From Clostridium_AD sp036569345 (GTDB lineage: Bacteria > Bacillota > Clostridia > Clostridiales > Clostridiaceae), in the NCBI RefSeq assembly GCF_036569345.1, contig NZ_DATCQT010000067.1, positions 3,649 to 67,648 of the forward strand: DNA of 64,000 nucleotides, read 5' to 3'. Below are positions 1-8,531 of this stretch, piece after piece. The notes below the pieces were generated by a model that saw only the letters and a list, made by a program, of their open reading frames with translations, made no database searches and was not told where the DNA came from. Numbering within the stretch: position 1 is the stretch's first letter; the number at the start of each line of letters is the position of its first letter. Made by a program: the position numbers and the translations under genes.

Positions 1-1214
1 GTCACTCCAGGATTTATCATATCCTTAAAACCTACAAGATCTGTTAAAATTACAGGTACTCCATAAGAAAATGCCTCTAGGGCTATATACCCAAATGTCT
101 CATACCAAATACTTGGCACTATTAATACATCTGTATTCTTAAATATATCCTCTAGTTCGCTATAATCATAAGTACCCTCTACATTTACTTTTCCCATAAA
201 CTTATCCGTATTTACATTTACATGTCTTCCATAAACATTCAATTTCCATCCATCAATATTATGATTCAATAAATTTCCAAGTACATCTAGCAGAAAAAAT
301 AAGCCTTTATATTTTTCTATAGATCCAATATAAGTTATCTTTAGTGGTTCATTACTATTGCTATGTTTTTTCACTCTATTATCCTTTATGTTTGAATGAG
401 TGATATTTAATACTTTGCTATTTACATTGTCTATATATTTCTCATATGCAAATTTAGATACCGTGCTATTATAATGAATGTAATCTATATTATTCAATAT
501 ATCTATATAATATTTTCTTATATTAACATACCCACCCGAAGAAGGTTTAACATTGTTATTTTTTTCTTGTATCTGTTCAACTTCAGATAGATTACGATTT
601 TTCTTTATAATTAACATCTGCTTATAGGTTCTTAATTTTTTCAAAATTGAACTATTTTTTAATTTCCTATAAGTCTTTGACTGCATTAAAATTACGAGCC
701 ATTTACTGTAACCATTTGTATTGCATTCAATACAGTTGTTCCCATTGTCATAATTCTTACATATTGAGCCTTCCAAATCTATAAGATTGACTTTAGGGCA
801 TATTCCAAAATAGTCATGAGTTGTAAATATGGTTTTTATATTTAACTTTTTTGCAGCTGTTATAAGTTCTTTATTGAATCCCATAAAAGTGTGAATATGT
901 ATAATCTCTACATCTAGGTCTTTTAAAAATTTGATATAAATATTTACATCTACATCTTTCAAATAGCCCTTTGGATTTGGTATTCCACTTAATAATGGAA
1001 TAGATATAGGATTTAATACTTCATATACCGAAATCCCTTTAAAGGGTTTATTCTTAATAAGGCGCAATTTTGTATTCAGTGAAAAACTTCCTGGATATAA
1101 AAGTGAAACTTCGTCACCGTTTTTAACTTGGTTTAACATAAGATCTACAGAATATTTAGTTAACCCTCCTGTCCTAAACGGAGGTAACCCGAGAGAATAA
1201 TGCAATATTTTAAT
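1..1214 (-). CDS. Family 1 glycosyltransferase, 3'-truncated by the window edge
   Basis: This is a GT-B type glycosyltransferase that presumably adds one sugar to the lipid-linked repeat unit of the exopolysaccharide. About 404 residues are visible. The N-terminus (KILHYSLGLPPFRTGGLTKY) is the usual donor-side opening of such enzymes. A C-terminal donor-binding segment follows, with VPSIWYETFGYIALEAFSYG near residues 372-391, and the frame runs off position 1. The start is odd. A strong AAGGAGGTG at 1222-1230 sits 7-9 bases before an ATT codon (1212-1214) that aligns with the family's usual Met. The first ordinary start codon in frame is TTG at 1203-1205, 18 bases from the GGAGG core. The gene begins 18 bases after the preceding gene's stop and belongs to the minus-strand operon. 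The sugar specificity cannot be read from the sequence. Confidence 0.85.
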   Translation of the reverse strand, partial: MKILHYSLGLPPFRTGGLTKYSVDLMLNQVKNGDEVSLLYPGSFSLNTKLRLIKNKPFKGISVYEVLNPISIPLLSGIPNPKGYLKDVDVNIYIKFLKDLDVEIIHIHTFMGFNKELITAAKKLNIKTIFTTHDYFGICPKVNLIDLEGSICKNYDNGNNCIECNTNGYSKWLVILMQSKTYRKLKNSSILKKLRTYKQMLIIKKNRNLSEVEQIQEKNNNVKPSSGGYVNIRKYYIDILNNIDYIHYNSTVSKFAYEKYIDNVNSKVLNITHSNIKDNRVKKHSNSNEPLKITYIGSIEKYKGLFFLLDVLGNLLNHNIDGWKLNVYGRHVNVNTDKFMGKVNVEGTYDYSELEDIFKNTDVLIVPSIWYETFGYIALEAFSYGVPVILTDLVGFKDMINPGV

Positions 1215-1232
1215 AAACCTGCACCTCCTTAA

Positions 1233-2384
1233 CTATAAAAACAGTTCTTCATAATCATTAACAATCTTGTCCCAAGAATAAAAATCAGCAATAATATTTG
1301 TAGATATATTAGCTATCGCACCGATCTCATTTTCTTTTAATTTTTCAGTCTTATTTATTAAAGCCAATAAATCACCATCTTGCTTACTAAAATACAAAGC
1401 TCCCTTTTTACCAACTTCCTCATTAAAGTTAACCCCTAAAAGCAAATTAATATCGGTACTTGATAAGGCTTCAAGCAGTGAGGGATTTGTTCCTCCTACT
1501 GAATGTCCATGGATATACGCAAATGCATCTTCTCTTATTTTTTTTAGAAGTTCACTATCATATACAGTTCCTACAAATTTTATTCTTTTATCACTAGTAA
1601 AATTTGTTGCCTTAAGTAAACTATTATAAAATTTGTTTTTCTCCACATTTGTAATTATAACCAAATCTTTATCAACATCAGATTTCATAAATTCTCTTAT
1701 CATAGTCTCGTAATTATTTTCAGGTACAAACCTACCAACTATTAGATAATATTCTTTTTTTCTTACAGAAAATTTATTGAAAAAGTTTGTTACTACGACC
1801 TCATTGTCCATTAGCTTAGATCTATCAATTTCAGCTCCATAAGCTACAAAAGTAGTCTTTGGATTATATGAAGCATATTCTGTTTTTATATAATCCTCTA
1901 TACCCCTTGAATCACATACAAGTAAATCTGAATGTTTAACCATCAATTTCTCAGATAATTTCCAATAAGCTCTTATTGGCATACTCCATTTGCTTCTTTT
2001 CCATTCATGTCCATCAGGATTTACATAAAGTTTTATTCCCAGTTCTTTTAATTTTTTCGTGAAAAAACACATAAATGGACCGATACGACAAGCAAGAATA
2101 AGAATAATAGAATTTGATAATTTATGTTCTTCAATATACTTTATAGATTTGCTCAACGCTTGAATGTCATAGAGCACAGCTTTAGCACTGCCTATATCTT
2201 TAACTTTTACATTAAAGCATCTTGCCTTATTATAATAAAATTGATCATCCTTCACATTAAGGCAAGATACATGATACATGATATCTTTACTTTTTTTAAA
2301 GAGAGTCAACTTATCTACAAAAGTTTCAAACCCACCATAATTCGCTGGTATTCCTTTAGATCCTATAATGAATATATTTGCCAC
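1233..2384 (-). CDS. Glycosyltransferase of the DUF1972/Cps2T (rhamnosyltransferase-like) family
   Basis: The 383-residue protein opens with IFIIGSKGIPANYGGFETFV, the hallmark of the DUF1972 N-terminal domain. That domain occurs in beta-1,4-rhamnosyltransferases such as pneumococcal Cps2T (WchF), which act soon after the initiating sugar-phosphate transferase. The C-terminal half is a GT-B donor domain, with YLIVGRFVPENNYETMI near residues 213-230 and GTNPSLLEALS near residue 300. The start is GTG, eight bases after AGGGGTG. The dTDP-rhamnose genes in the same operon fit a rhamnosyl donor, but this specificity is inferred from family and context. It lies 37 bases after cpsD and 18 bases before the GT1 gene. 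Confidence 0.85.
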   Translation of the reverse strand: MANIFIIGSKGIPANYGGFETFVDKLTLFKKSKDIMYHVSCLNVKDDQFYYNKARCFNVKVKDIGSAKAVLYDIQALSKSIKYIEEHKLSNSIILILACRIGPFMCFFTKKLKELGIKLYVNPDGHEWKRSKWSMPIRAYWKLSEKLMVKHSDLLVCDSRGIEDYIKTEYASYNPKTTFVAYGAEIDRSKLMDNEVVVTNFFNKFSVRKKEYYLIVGRFVPENNYETMIREFMKSDVDKDLVIITNVEKNKFYNSLLKATNFTSDKRIKFVGTVYDSELLKKIREDAFAYIHGHSVGGTNPSLLEALSSTDINLLLGVNFNEEVGKKGALYFSKQDGDLLALINKTEKLKENEIGAIANISTNIIADFYSWDKIVNDYEELFL

Positions 2385-2421
2385 TTGTTAACACCCCTAT
2401 TTTTCTTACGTCAATTAATTG

Positions 2422-3051
2422 TTATTTTGTTCTATTCAAAAATATACCTATAATATTAGCATTAGCTTTTCTCAAAATTTCTTTAGCTTTTAAAGCTGAT
2501 TTTCTTTCTGTTTGTCCGTACTTAACCACAAGCACGCACCCATCAACATACTTTGATAAAGCCACAGCATCTGCGCCCTCTGTAAGTGGTGACGTATCCA
2601 TAATTACATAATCAAAATCTTTTTTTAAGGATTGAATTAATTCATCAAATTTTGATGAGACAAAAAGTTCCGCATAGTTTAATGACAATGGACCTGAAGT
2701 TAGAATAGTTAAATTTTCTTGCTTTGTAGTATTAACTGCTGACTCCAAATTGATATCTCCAGATAGAAAATTCACTAGACCTTTCTCATTAGGTAGTTTA
2801 AATATATTATGAATATTCGAATTTTTTTGATCACAATCAATAAGTATAGTTTTTTTACCACTCTTTGCAAGCACCAACGAAAGATATGCAGCTGTAGTAG
2901 ACTTACCGACCTTTTTTTCTTCACTGGCTATCATGATAACTTTGCTTTCTTTCTCGGCGCATTGGAACTGTATATTTGCTTTTAATTCGTAAAATGCTTT
3001 TACATTAATTGAATCTAAATTTAGATACTCTGAATTTTTTATTTTTCCCAT
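2422..3051 (-). CDS. CpsD/CapB-type tyrosine kinase (BY-kinase), lacks the C-terminal tyrosine cluster
   Basis: This is a cytoplasmic ATPase of the bacterial tyrosine kinase family. It works with the adjacent CpsC-type membrane protein to control polysaccharide assembly. Walker A (EKKVGKSTTAAYL, about residues 46-58), Walker A' (ILIDCDQ) and Walker B (VIMDTSP) are all visible. I chose the ATG at 3051 because GGAGAGGT precedes it by seven bases. An upstream in-frame ATG at 3072 has no such signal. The protein is 209 residues and ends at IIGIFLNRTK, so the usual C-terminal tyrosine cluster that is autophosphorylated in CpsD and CapB is missing. The gene is 38 bases downstream of the CpsC gene. 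Confidence 0.88.
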   Translation of the reverse strand: MGKIKNSEYLNLDSINVKAFYELKANIQFQCAEKESKVIMIASEEKKVGKSTTAAYLSLVLAKSGKKTILIDCDQKNSNIHNIFKLPNEKGLVNFLSGDINLESAVNTTKQENLTILTSGPLSLNYAELFVSSKFDELIQSLKKDFDYVIMDTSPLTEGADAVALSKYVDGCVLVVKYGQTERKSALKAKEILRKANANIIGIFLNRTK

Positions 3052-3089
3052 TTTAATTACCTCTCCAATCATTGTTAATTATCTATTCT

Positions 3090-3752
3090 TTAAATGTCCA
3101 TTTTTCTTCTATTAGGCAAATTCCCGAGAACTGGGAGTCCCAAATATTTCTCTACATCATCTTTAGTCCTAATTTTCTCATCAAAGAAACCTATAAAGGT
3201 TACAATAAATATTGAAAGAAAAAGTCCAAGTAAAAATGCTAATACAACATTCATAACTTTAAATTTACTATTTAAGAGATCAGTCTGAACCTCCATAATT
3301 TTAACGGTCTCTGTGGGATATATGCTCTTTACTTCTCTTGAAAATGCTGTGCAAACTGCATTAGCTATATCCAAGGATTGTTTTTGAGTGTCTCCACTAG
3401 TTGTAATTGTCAAAATCGGAGCATCAGCTGCTACAAGAATATTGTAGCTATTTTGAATTTTCAGGACAGGAACAGTGCCTTTTAATAAAATACTAGCATT
3501 CTTTGCAGTAGAGCTAGAGTTTGCAATCTGTTCGTATGTAGTAATAAACCCTTTCGCATTAATTATATCTGCTTGCCTGCCTATTATAAGACTTATTTTT
3601 GTTTGATAAGCTGGTTTTGAACCTTTCATTGAATAGTAACTAATAAAAGTTGCTGATAATGTTAATAACACAGTTATCAGTAATATAATCCATTTTCCTC
3701 TTTTAATAACATTTATAAACTCTTTATAGCCTACGGCATTTTCATTGTTCAT
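3090..3752 (-). CDS. CpsC/Wzz-type polysaccharide chain-length regulator (membrane modulator of the BY-kinase)
   Basis: The 220-residue Wzz-family protein has the expected topology. A first membrane helix lies near residues 22-42 (IILLITVLLTLSATFISYY), then an outside loop, then a second helix near 180-203. A proline-containing motif follows (GLPVLGNLPNRR) at the C-terminus. In Gram-positive bacteria this protein activates the cytoplasmic CpsD kinase encoded by the next gene. The start at 3752 is supported by GGAGGT six bases upstream. An in-frame ATG 54 bases earlier has no comparable site. The gene ends 38 bases before the kinase start, which supports co-translation of the pair. Confidence 0.88.
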   Translation of the reverse strand: MNNENAVGYKEFINVIKRGKWIILLITVLLTLSATFISYYSMKGSKPAYQTKISLIIGRQADIINAKGFITTYEQIANSSSTAKNASILLKGTVPVLKIQNSYNILVAADAPILTITTSGDTQKQSLDIANAVCTAFSREVKSIYPTETVKIMEVQTDLLNSKFKVMNVVLAFLLGLFLSIFIVTFIGFFDEKIRTKDDVEKYLGLPVLGNLPNRRKMDI

Positions 3753-3802
3753 TTTAATACCTCCATGGTAATTTTTATCATTATAATATTGTTTCACTAA
3801 TT

Positions 3803-4858
3803 TCAAATTCTATAATCTTTTATATTGCTTTGTATTAATTTGATTCTTACTAAGAATATTATTAATACAATATTTTTTGATTTCATTAACTTAATAATTA
3901 ACTTATTAAATTTTCCATTCACATTAGAATTATTTAAATTTTTTATAACATCTTCATCAGTTATTAAGTCCGTTATTTTATGGAATTTACTTTTAAAATC
4001 TAATTTATTTTTCGGATAAACTATCCCATAGAAATATTCAATTATACGATAAATAAAATGAGTCGATTGATATTCTATAGCTTCCTTGTTATATTTATCC
4101 CACTGTTTTAGCTTATTTATAACCATGTTATTTTCTTCTAAAACGATATTTAAATAGTTTTCTGAATACTTTAACCATACTGGATTAAAATTCTCAATTC
4201 TGTATTTGTATAAAACTCTGCTAACAACTATACATTTGTCTATATGTTCATAATAATTAGCATTATATATTGTATCTTCACCACGTTTATAATTCTCAAA
4301 TTTCAAATTATATTTCTTTATGATTTCTGATTTGTAAATCTTATTCCATAGAGTATCCCCAATTTCTTCTTCTCTCAAATTGATATAATTTTCTAAAATT
4401 TCATTTTTAGACATAAAAAAATGTTCTTTTGGTAACACCTTAGCTGTTCTTATAGTTTTTCCGTTTTTGTTTACAGTAACATTAATTTGACCCGATATAA
4501 CTAAATCTACATCATTATTATTGATCTTTTCATACATTTCTTTTAGTAAGTTGGGTTCATACCAATCATCACAATCAAAAAATATAATGTATTTGCCTGT
4601 AGATTCATCTATCGCTCTATTTCTAGCTGCCCAAGTTCCTTCATTCTTTTTACTAATTAATTTTATTCTTTTATCTTTTTCAGCATATTCACTACACATT
4701 TTTTTACTATTATCAGTAGATCCATCATCTATTATTATTAATTCAAAGTTTTCAAATGTTTGGTTTAAAATCATTTCTATACATTCGTTTATGTATTTTT
4801 CTCCATTATAAATGGGAACTATAATACTTATCTGAGATAAAATCTCTGACTGAGGCAT
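3803..4858 (-). CDS. Family 2 glycosyltransferase
   Basis: The 351-residue GT-A enzyme has N-terminal ISIIVPIYNGEKYINECI, the UDP-sugar binding IIIDDGSTDNS and the metal-binding FFDCDDWY (near residue 95). These are the standard GT2 landmarks. It probably transfers one sugar onto the undecaprenyl-linked repeat unit at the inner membrane face. The start at 4858 follows AAGGAGTG by five bases. The longer frame from 4897 would begin inside a tandem repeat of GGTGATGAAC-containing units upstream. The acceptor and donor are unknown. It sits 102 bases after the preceding GT2 gene, and that gap contains the repeat array at 4890-4948. Confidence 0.87.
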   Translation of the reverse strand: MPQSEILSQISIIVPIYNGEKYINECIEMILNQTFENFELIIIDDGSTDNSKKMCSEYAEKDKRIKLISKKNEGTWAARNRAIDESTGKYIIFFDCDDWYEPNLLKEMYEKINNNDVDLVISGQINVTVNKNGKTIRTAKVLPKEHFFMSKNEILENYINLREEEIGDTLWNKIYKSEIIKKYNLKFENYKRGEDTIYNANYYEHIDKCIVVSRVLYKYRIENFNPVWLKYSENYLNIVLEENNMVINKLKQWDKYNKEAIEYQSTHFIYRIIEYFYGIVYPKNKLDFKSKFHKITDLITDEDVIKNLNNSNVNGKFNKLIIKLMKSKNIVLIIFLVRIKLIQSNIKDYRI

Positions 4859-4889
4859 AATAACACTCCTTAATAACCACATTTGCTGG

Positions 4890-4948
4890 TTCATCACTTT
4901 CGGTGCTGTTCATCACCTTATGGTGCTGTTCATCACCTTATGGTGTTG
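4890..4948. repeat. Three tandem copies of a 19-20 base unit
   Basis: The plus-strand unit TTCATCACCTTATGGTGCTG occurs at 4909-4928, again with one change at 4929-4948, and in a diverged 19-base form at 4890-4908. Read on the minus strand, each unit carries an AAGGTGATGAAC-like string, that is, a weak ribosome binding site next to ATG. The array lies just upstream of the GT2 start at 4858. It could be slippage-prone and could alter translation of that gene. Confidence 0.8.
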
Positions 4949-4960
4949 TTATTTTTTTAA

Positions 4961-5974
4961 CTATCTAAGCTTATATAATATAGGGAATATAATGCCGTAA
5001 ATTCTTGTCTTTATAAGTAACGCATTGACTTTATCTTTAAGTGTCAGTTTACTATTACCTATTATCTCAGAAATTTTTAAAGCATCTATCTCCTTGGAAA
5101 CCACCTTTTTAAACTCAGAATAATTACTTTTTTCTCTAGTTTCACAATATTGTATCCAATATTTATTATGGATTGCCCATAGTGTTTTTATCATATACAC
5201 TCTATAATAATCAATTAATTTTTCATAAAGGAGTGAATCCTTCATTATATGGTTTCTCATGATATAACACCCATCAAGCATATCTTTCATTGCTTTAATT
5301 GAGAATATTTTTGTAAGTGATTTTTCTCTTTGCCTATAATAATATAGTGGTTCATTCATTGAATAAATCTTCTGAGAGTTTGCCAGTAATAAAAATCCAA
5401 CCGGAGTGTCTTCACATACTATAAAATCAGGAAATGTAATGCTGTTTGTTATAAAAAGTTCCCTTTTATGCATCTTATTCCATACATAACCCTTAATATC
5501 ATTTAATAAAAACATTTTAAGAGCTTCAACTTTATCTATATAACCCTCTTTATCAATTCCTTCTATTTTCTGATTCTTAGATTCTTGTTTATCAGACATA
5601 TCGTTATACAATATATAATTACAAATAACTACATCTGCACTTTGTCTTTTAGCTTTGTTATACATTTTTTCAAACATATTTAATTCAATAAAGTCATCTG
5701 AATCAACAAATGCAATGTATTCTCCACTGGCTACTTTGAGCCCAGCATTTCGTGTTTCACTAATACCTCTATTTTTCTGATTTATAATAATTATCTCAGG
5801 ATATATTCTCTTATATTCTGTAAGTATTTCATTACACCTATCTGTAGACCCATCATTTACTACGATAATTTCTTTATTTTGGATAGTTTGCTTAATGACA
5901 CTATCTAGGCAAACAGATAAGTATTCCTGTACATTATAAACAGGTATTATAATACTGACATCCACTCTACTCAA
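4961..5974 (-). CDS. Family 2 glycosyltransferase
   Basis: The 337-residue GT-A glycosyltransferase has VSIIIPVYNVQEYLSVCLDS at the N-terminus, VVNDGSTDRC near residue 40 and the DxD region AFVDSDDFIE near residue 90. The C-terminal half, which should bind the acceptor, is not diagnostic. The start codon is TTG at 5972-5974. It overlaps the TGA stop of the preceding glycosyltransferase in a TTGA junction, which suggests translational coupling. GAAGGTGGTG lies upstream as the ribosome binding site. It belongs to the exopolysaccharide operon, and its exact sugar is unknown. Confidence 0.87.
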   Translation of the reverse strand: MSRVDVSIIIPVYNVQEYLSVCLDSVIKQTIQNKEIIVVNDGSTDRCNEILTEYKRIYPEIIIINQKNRGISETRNAGLKVASGEYIAFVDSDDFIELNMFEKMYNKAKRQSADVVICNYILYNDMSDKQESKNQKIEGIDKEGYIDKVEALKMFLLNDIKGYVWNKMHKRELFITNSITFPDFIVCEDTPVGFLLLANSQKIYSMNEPLYYYRQREKSLTKIFSIKAMKDMLDGCYIMRNHIMKDSLLYEKLIDYYRVYMIKTLWAIHNKYWIQYCETREKSNYSEFKKVVSKEIDALKISEIIGNSKLTLKDKVNALLIKTRIYGIIFPILYKLR

Positions 5975-6927
5975 CGAGACACCACCTTCTTTAATTTATA
6001 AACTGTGATATCTTTTAATAAGATTCGTAGATGTTTTGATAAAGTATAATTTTTAAGGATTAAATAAATTCTATAAAACTCATTCTTTTTCTTATAGAGT
6101 TTTGATTTACTAAGTCCTTCTAATGCTAAACTATACTTTTTCTCATCATTTGCATCAATTTTAATATTCTTTAAATGTTCTACTGATTCTTTTTCATTTC
6201 CATATTTCACTCTATCTTTATACATCTTAACAACGTGTTTAGAGTATAAAAGCTGTTGAAGTGAATTACTTTGAGAAATTCCACTTTTTCTTATTCTATA
6301 TCTAACTAAAAATTCATTTGTATTCGCAAGCTTAAATCCATTAGTTATAAGTCTTAATAAGAAGTCATAATCTTCTGCGCATGTAATTTCCCGGTAGCCT
6401 TCGTTCTTTTCTGCACATTTTTTTTTGAAAAACCATGTTGGATGATTAACAAAATCTACATTTACTAAACAATTTTTTATTAATTTCATATCCTCAGGTA
6501 CTATTGAATCTCTATATAATTCTGCGCCTTCTTCATCTATATTAATACATCTAGCACCCAAAAAATCAACATCAGGATGGGCATTAAGATAATTCATTTG
6601 TTTTTCAAACCTATCAGGCATAGATATATCGTCTGCATCCATCCTTGCGATAATTTCACCTTTTGCATACGTTAATGCTTTATTTAAGCTTTTAACTAAT
6701 CCCATGTTTTTTTCATTTTTAAAATATCTTATTCTAACGTCTTTTTTGCAATAAAATTTAATTATGTTATCCAATTTCTCATTATCCGGATTATCTAAAA
6801 TAATAATAAATTCTAGACTTTTGTAACTTTGCTTAAGTATTGATTCTATTGCTTCCATTAACCATTTTTCTTTTTCGTTATATACACTCATAATTACAGA
6901 CACCAATAGTTGTTTATCGCTATTCAT
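5971..6927 (-). CDS. Family 2 glycosyltransferase
   Basis: The 318-residue protein carries VSVIMSVYNEKEKWLMEAI at the N-terminus, IIILDNPDN in the nucleotide-binding position and ARMDADDISMPDRFE around residue 98. The last is the pattern of the GT2 subgroup that uses a DADD metal site. The start at 6927 is preceded by GAGGTG and six bases. A GTG three codons upstream overlaps that binding site and is less likely. The gene ends in the TTGA overlap with the next GT2. It is part of the repeat-unit assembly set, with unknown donor and acceptor. Confidence 0.86.
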   Translation of the reverse strand: MNSDKQLLVSVIMSVYNEKEKWLMEAIESILKQSYKSLEFIIILDNPDNEKLDNIIKFYCKKDVRIRYFKNEKNMGLVKSLNKALTYAKGEIIARMDADDISMPDRFEKQMNYLNAHPDVDFLGARCINIDEEGAELYRDSIVPEDMKLIKNCLVNVDFVNHPTWFFKKKCAEKNEGYREITCAEDYDFLLRLITNGFKLANTNEFLVRYRIRKSGISQSNSLQQLLYSKHVVKMYKDRVKYGNEKESVEHLKNIKIDANDEKKYSLALEGLSKSKLYKKKNEFYRIYLILKNYTLSKHLRILLKDITVYKLKKVVSR

Positions 6928-7000
6928 GGAAAACACCTCGCTAAATATTCTATTGTTTCTTATAAGCCCTACAAGGCCTCATAATTTTGTTTCATCTATT

Positions 7001-8518
7001 CTAAACTTGCTTCCTAAACCTTCGCATCTTCAATGCTGAGATAAAGATTTTCTTCTCGTACTCATTAAATCCCAATACCCAAAATACAATAAAGTATATC
7101 ATTGTAAATAGACCACCAAACATCAATATTGAAACATATGAGGTCAAACTAAATATACGTAAAGCAAAGAACCCAATTATAAATGAAATTGAAGTTGGAA
7201 TTAATAATTTCAACATTTGAATCCAAAAGTACTTAATATCTAGCTTTATAACATATTTATAGTATATATTATTTGCAACAGCATTTATAATCATGCCTAT
7301 TGCTGTACCAATTGCACATCCCATCCCTTGATATTTCTTTACTAGTAATATTGATATAAGCACATTGATGATTGCAATAGACAAATATATATACGCCTTC
7401 ACTCTATGCATATTCATTGCCTCGAGCATTGTAGCAAATAATGATTGAATGATTGAAAATATTTGAGGAAACATAAGTACTATTGCAATGAGATAACAAT
7501 ATGAATATCCATCGCCAACCCACCGCACAATAAACTGTTTACCTACTAAGATAAAACCAACAAAAATATAGCTACATATGTAATATTGAATTCTGCCTAC
7601 TTTTGTTAGTAATATCATTAGATCTTTTTTGTTTGCCTCGACTGTGACCATTTTTGTTAATTTAGGCAAAAACATACTTGATAAAACATTAGACAAAGAT
7701 ATAAAGTATGTATTAAATTGTGATGAAACTGCATATATAGCAATAGGTGCTGCACCAACGAACATTGCTATTATAAGTTGATCTGTATTCCAATATATTT
7801 GATAAGCTATTGCACCTAAAAACACGAAAAATGAATAATTAAATATTTGTTTGAATAGTGCTTTATCAAACCCGGCAAATTTTATTTTTAAATTTAGTAC
7901 CTTGAAGCAATATATAACATTAACTAACCCGAGCATTATGTTAAAGATTGTTGAACCCACTACCATTCCAAATGCTCTATAACCAAATAGTAATATAGTT
8001 ATCATAATAGCAGGATTCATAATTGTTCTTAATAGATTAATTATTTTTATATAAACAAATTTTTCATATGCTGTTATGATTGAATTAAATATGCTTAAAG
8101 GAAACGATAGTGAAATGTTAACAATAGCAACCATAAACATTTGCTTTGTTTTAATAACTTCATCCACACTTAAACTCTTACTCATCATTTTTCCCAAATT
8201 GAGATAAACTATTGTTCCTATTACTATGGATATCAAAGCTAAAACCAAATACAAGCTTAAAAACATTCCATTTACTTTTTTCCGTCCATCCTCATTTTTT
8301 TCTACCATATATTTAGAATTATATCTAATAACTGCATTTCCAAATCCCAAATCTAGAAGATAAATATATGCAACTATTGAATTTACTAAAGAAAATAATC
8401 CATATTCAGCTTTTCCGAGTTTTGATAACATAAATGGCGTATACATCAATGAAATTACATTTCCTACTATTATGGTAATGTATGTTATAACTACAGCTTT
8501 TCTCATACCATTCTTCAA
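7001..8518 (-). CDS. Wzx-type polysaccharide flippase (MATE/MOP superfamily)
   Basis: The 505-residue polytopic membrane protein has about 12-14 hydrophobic helices. Its N-terminus (AVVITYITIIVGNVISLMYT, then KLGKAEYGLFSLVNSI) is typical of oligosaccharide-lipid flippases. It would move the undecaprenyl-diphosphate-linked repeat unit across the membrane for polymerisation outside. The start is TTG at 8516-8518, with GAGGTG eight bases upstream. It starts 13 bases after the pyruvyltransferase-fusion gene. The operon so far shows a flippase but no recognisable Wzy polymerase, which may lie beyond position 1. Confidence 0.88.
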   Translation of the reverse strand: MKNGMRKAVVITYITIIVGNVISLMYTPFMLSKLGKAEYGLFSLVNSIVAYIYLLDLGFGNAVIRYNSKYMVEKNEDGRKKVNGMFLSLYLVLALISIVIGTIVYLNLGKMMSKSLSVDEVIKTKQMFMVAIVNISLSFPLSIFNSIITAYEKFVYIKIINLLRTIMNPAIMITILLFGYRAFGMVVGSTIFNIMLGLVNVIYCFKVLNLKIKFAGFDKALFKQIFNYSFFVFLGAIAYQIYWNTDQLIIAMFVGAAPIAIYAVSSQFNTYFISLSNVLSSMFLPKLTKMVTVEANKKDLMILLTKVGRIQYYICSYIFVGFILVGKQFIVRWVGDGYSYCYLIAIVLMFPQIFSIIQSLFATMLEAMNMHRVKAYIYLSIAIINVLISILLVKKYQGMGCAIGTAIGMIINAVANNIYYKYVIKLDIKYFWIQMLKLLIPTSISFIIGFFALRIFSLTSYVSILMFGGLFTMIYFIVFWVLGFNEYEKKIFISALKMRRFRKQV

Positions 8519-8531
8519 ATCTTTTTCACCT

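Noticed and set aside
4890..4948. CRISPR array
   Set aside because: The three units are directly adjacent, without spacers, and no cas gene is present in the window.
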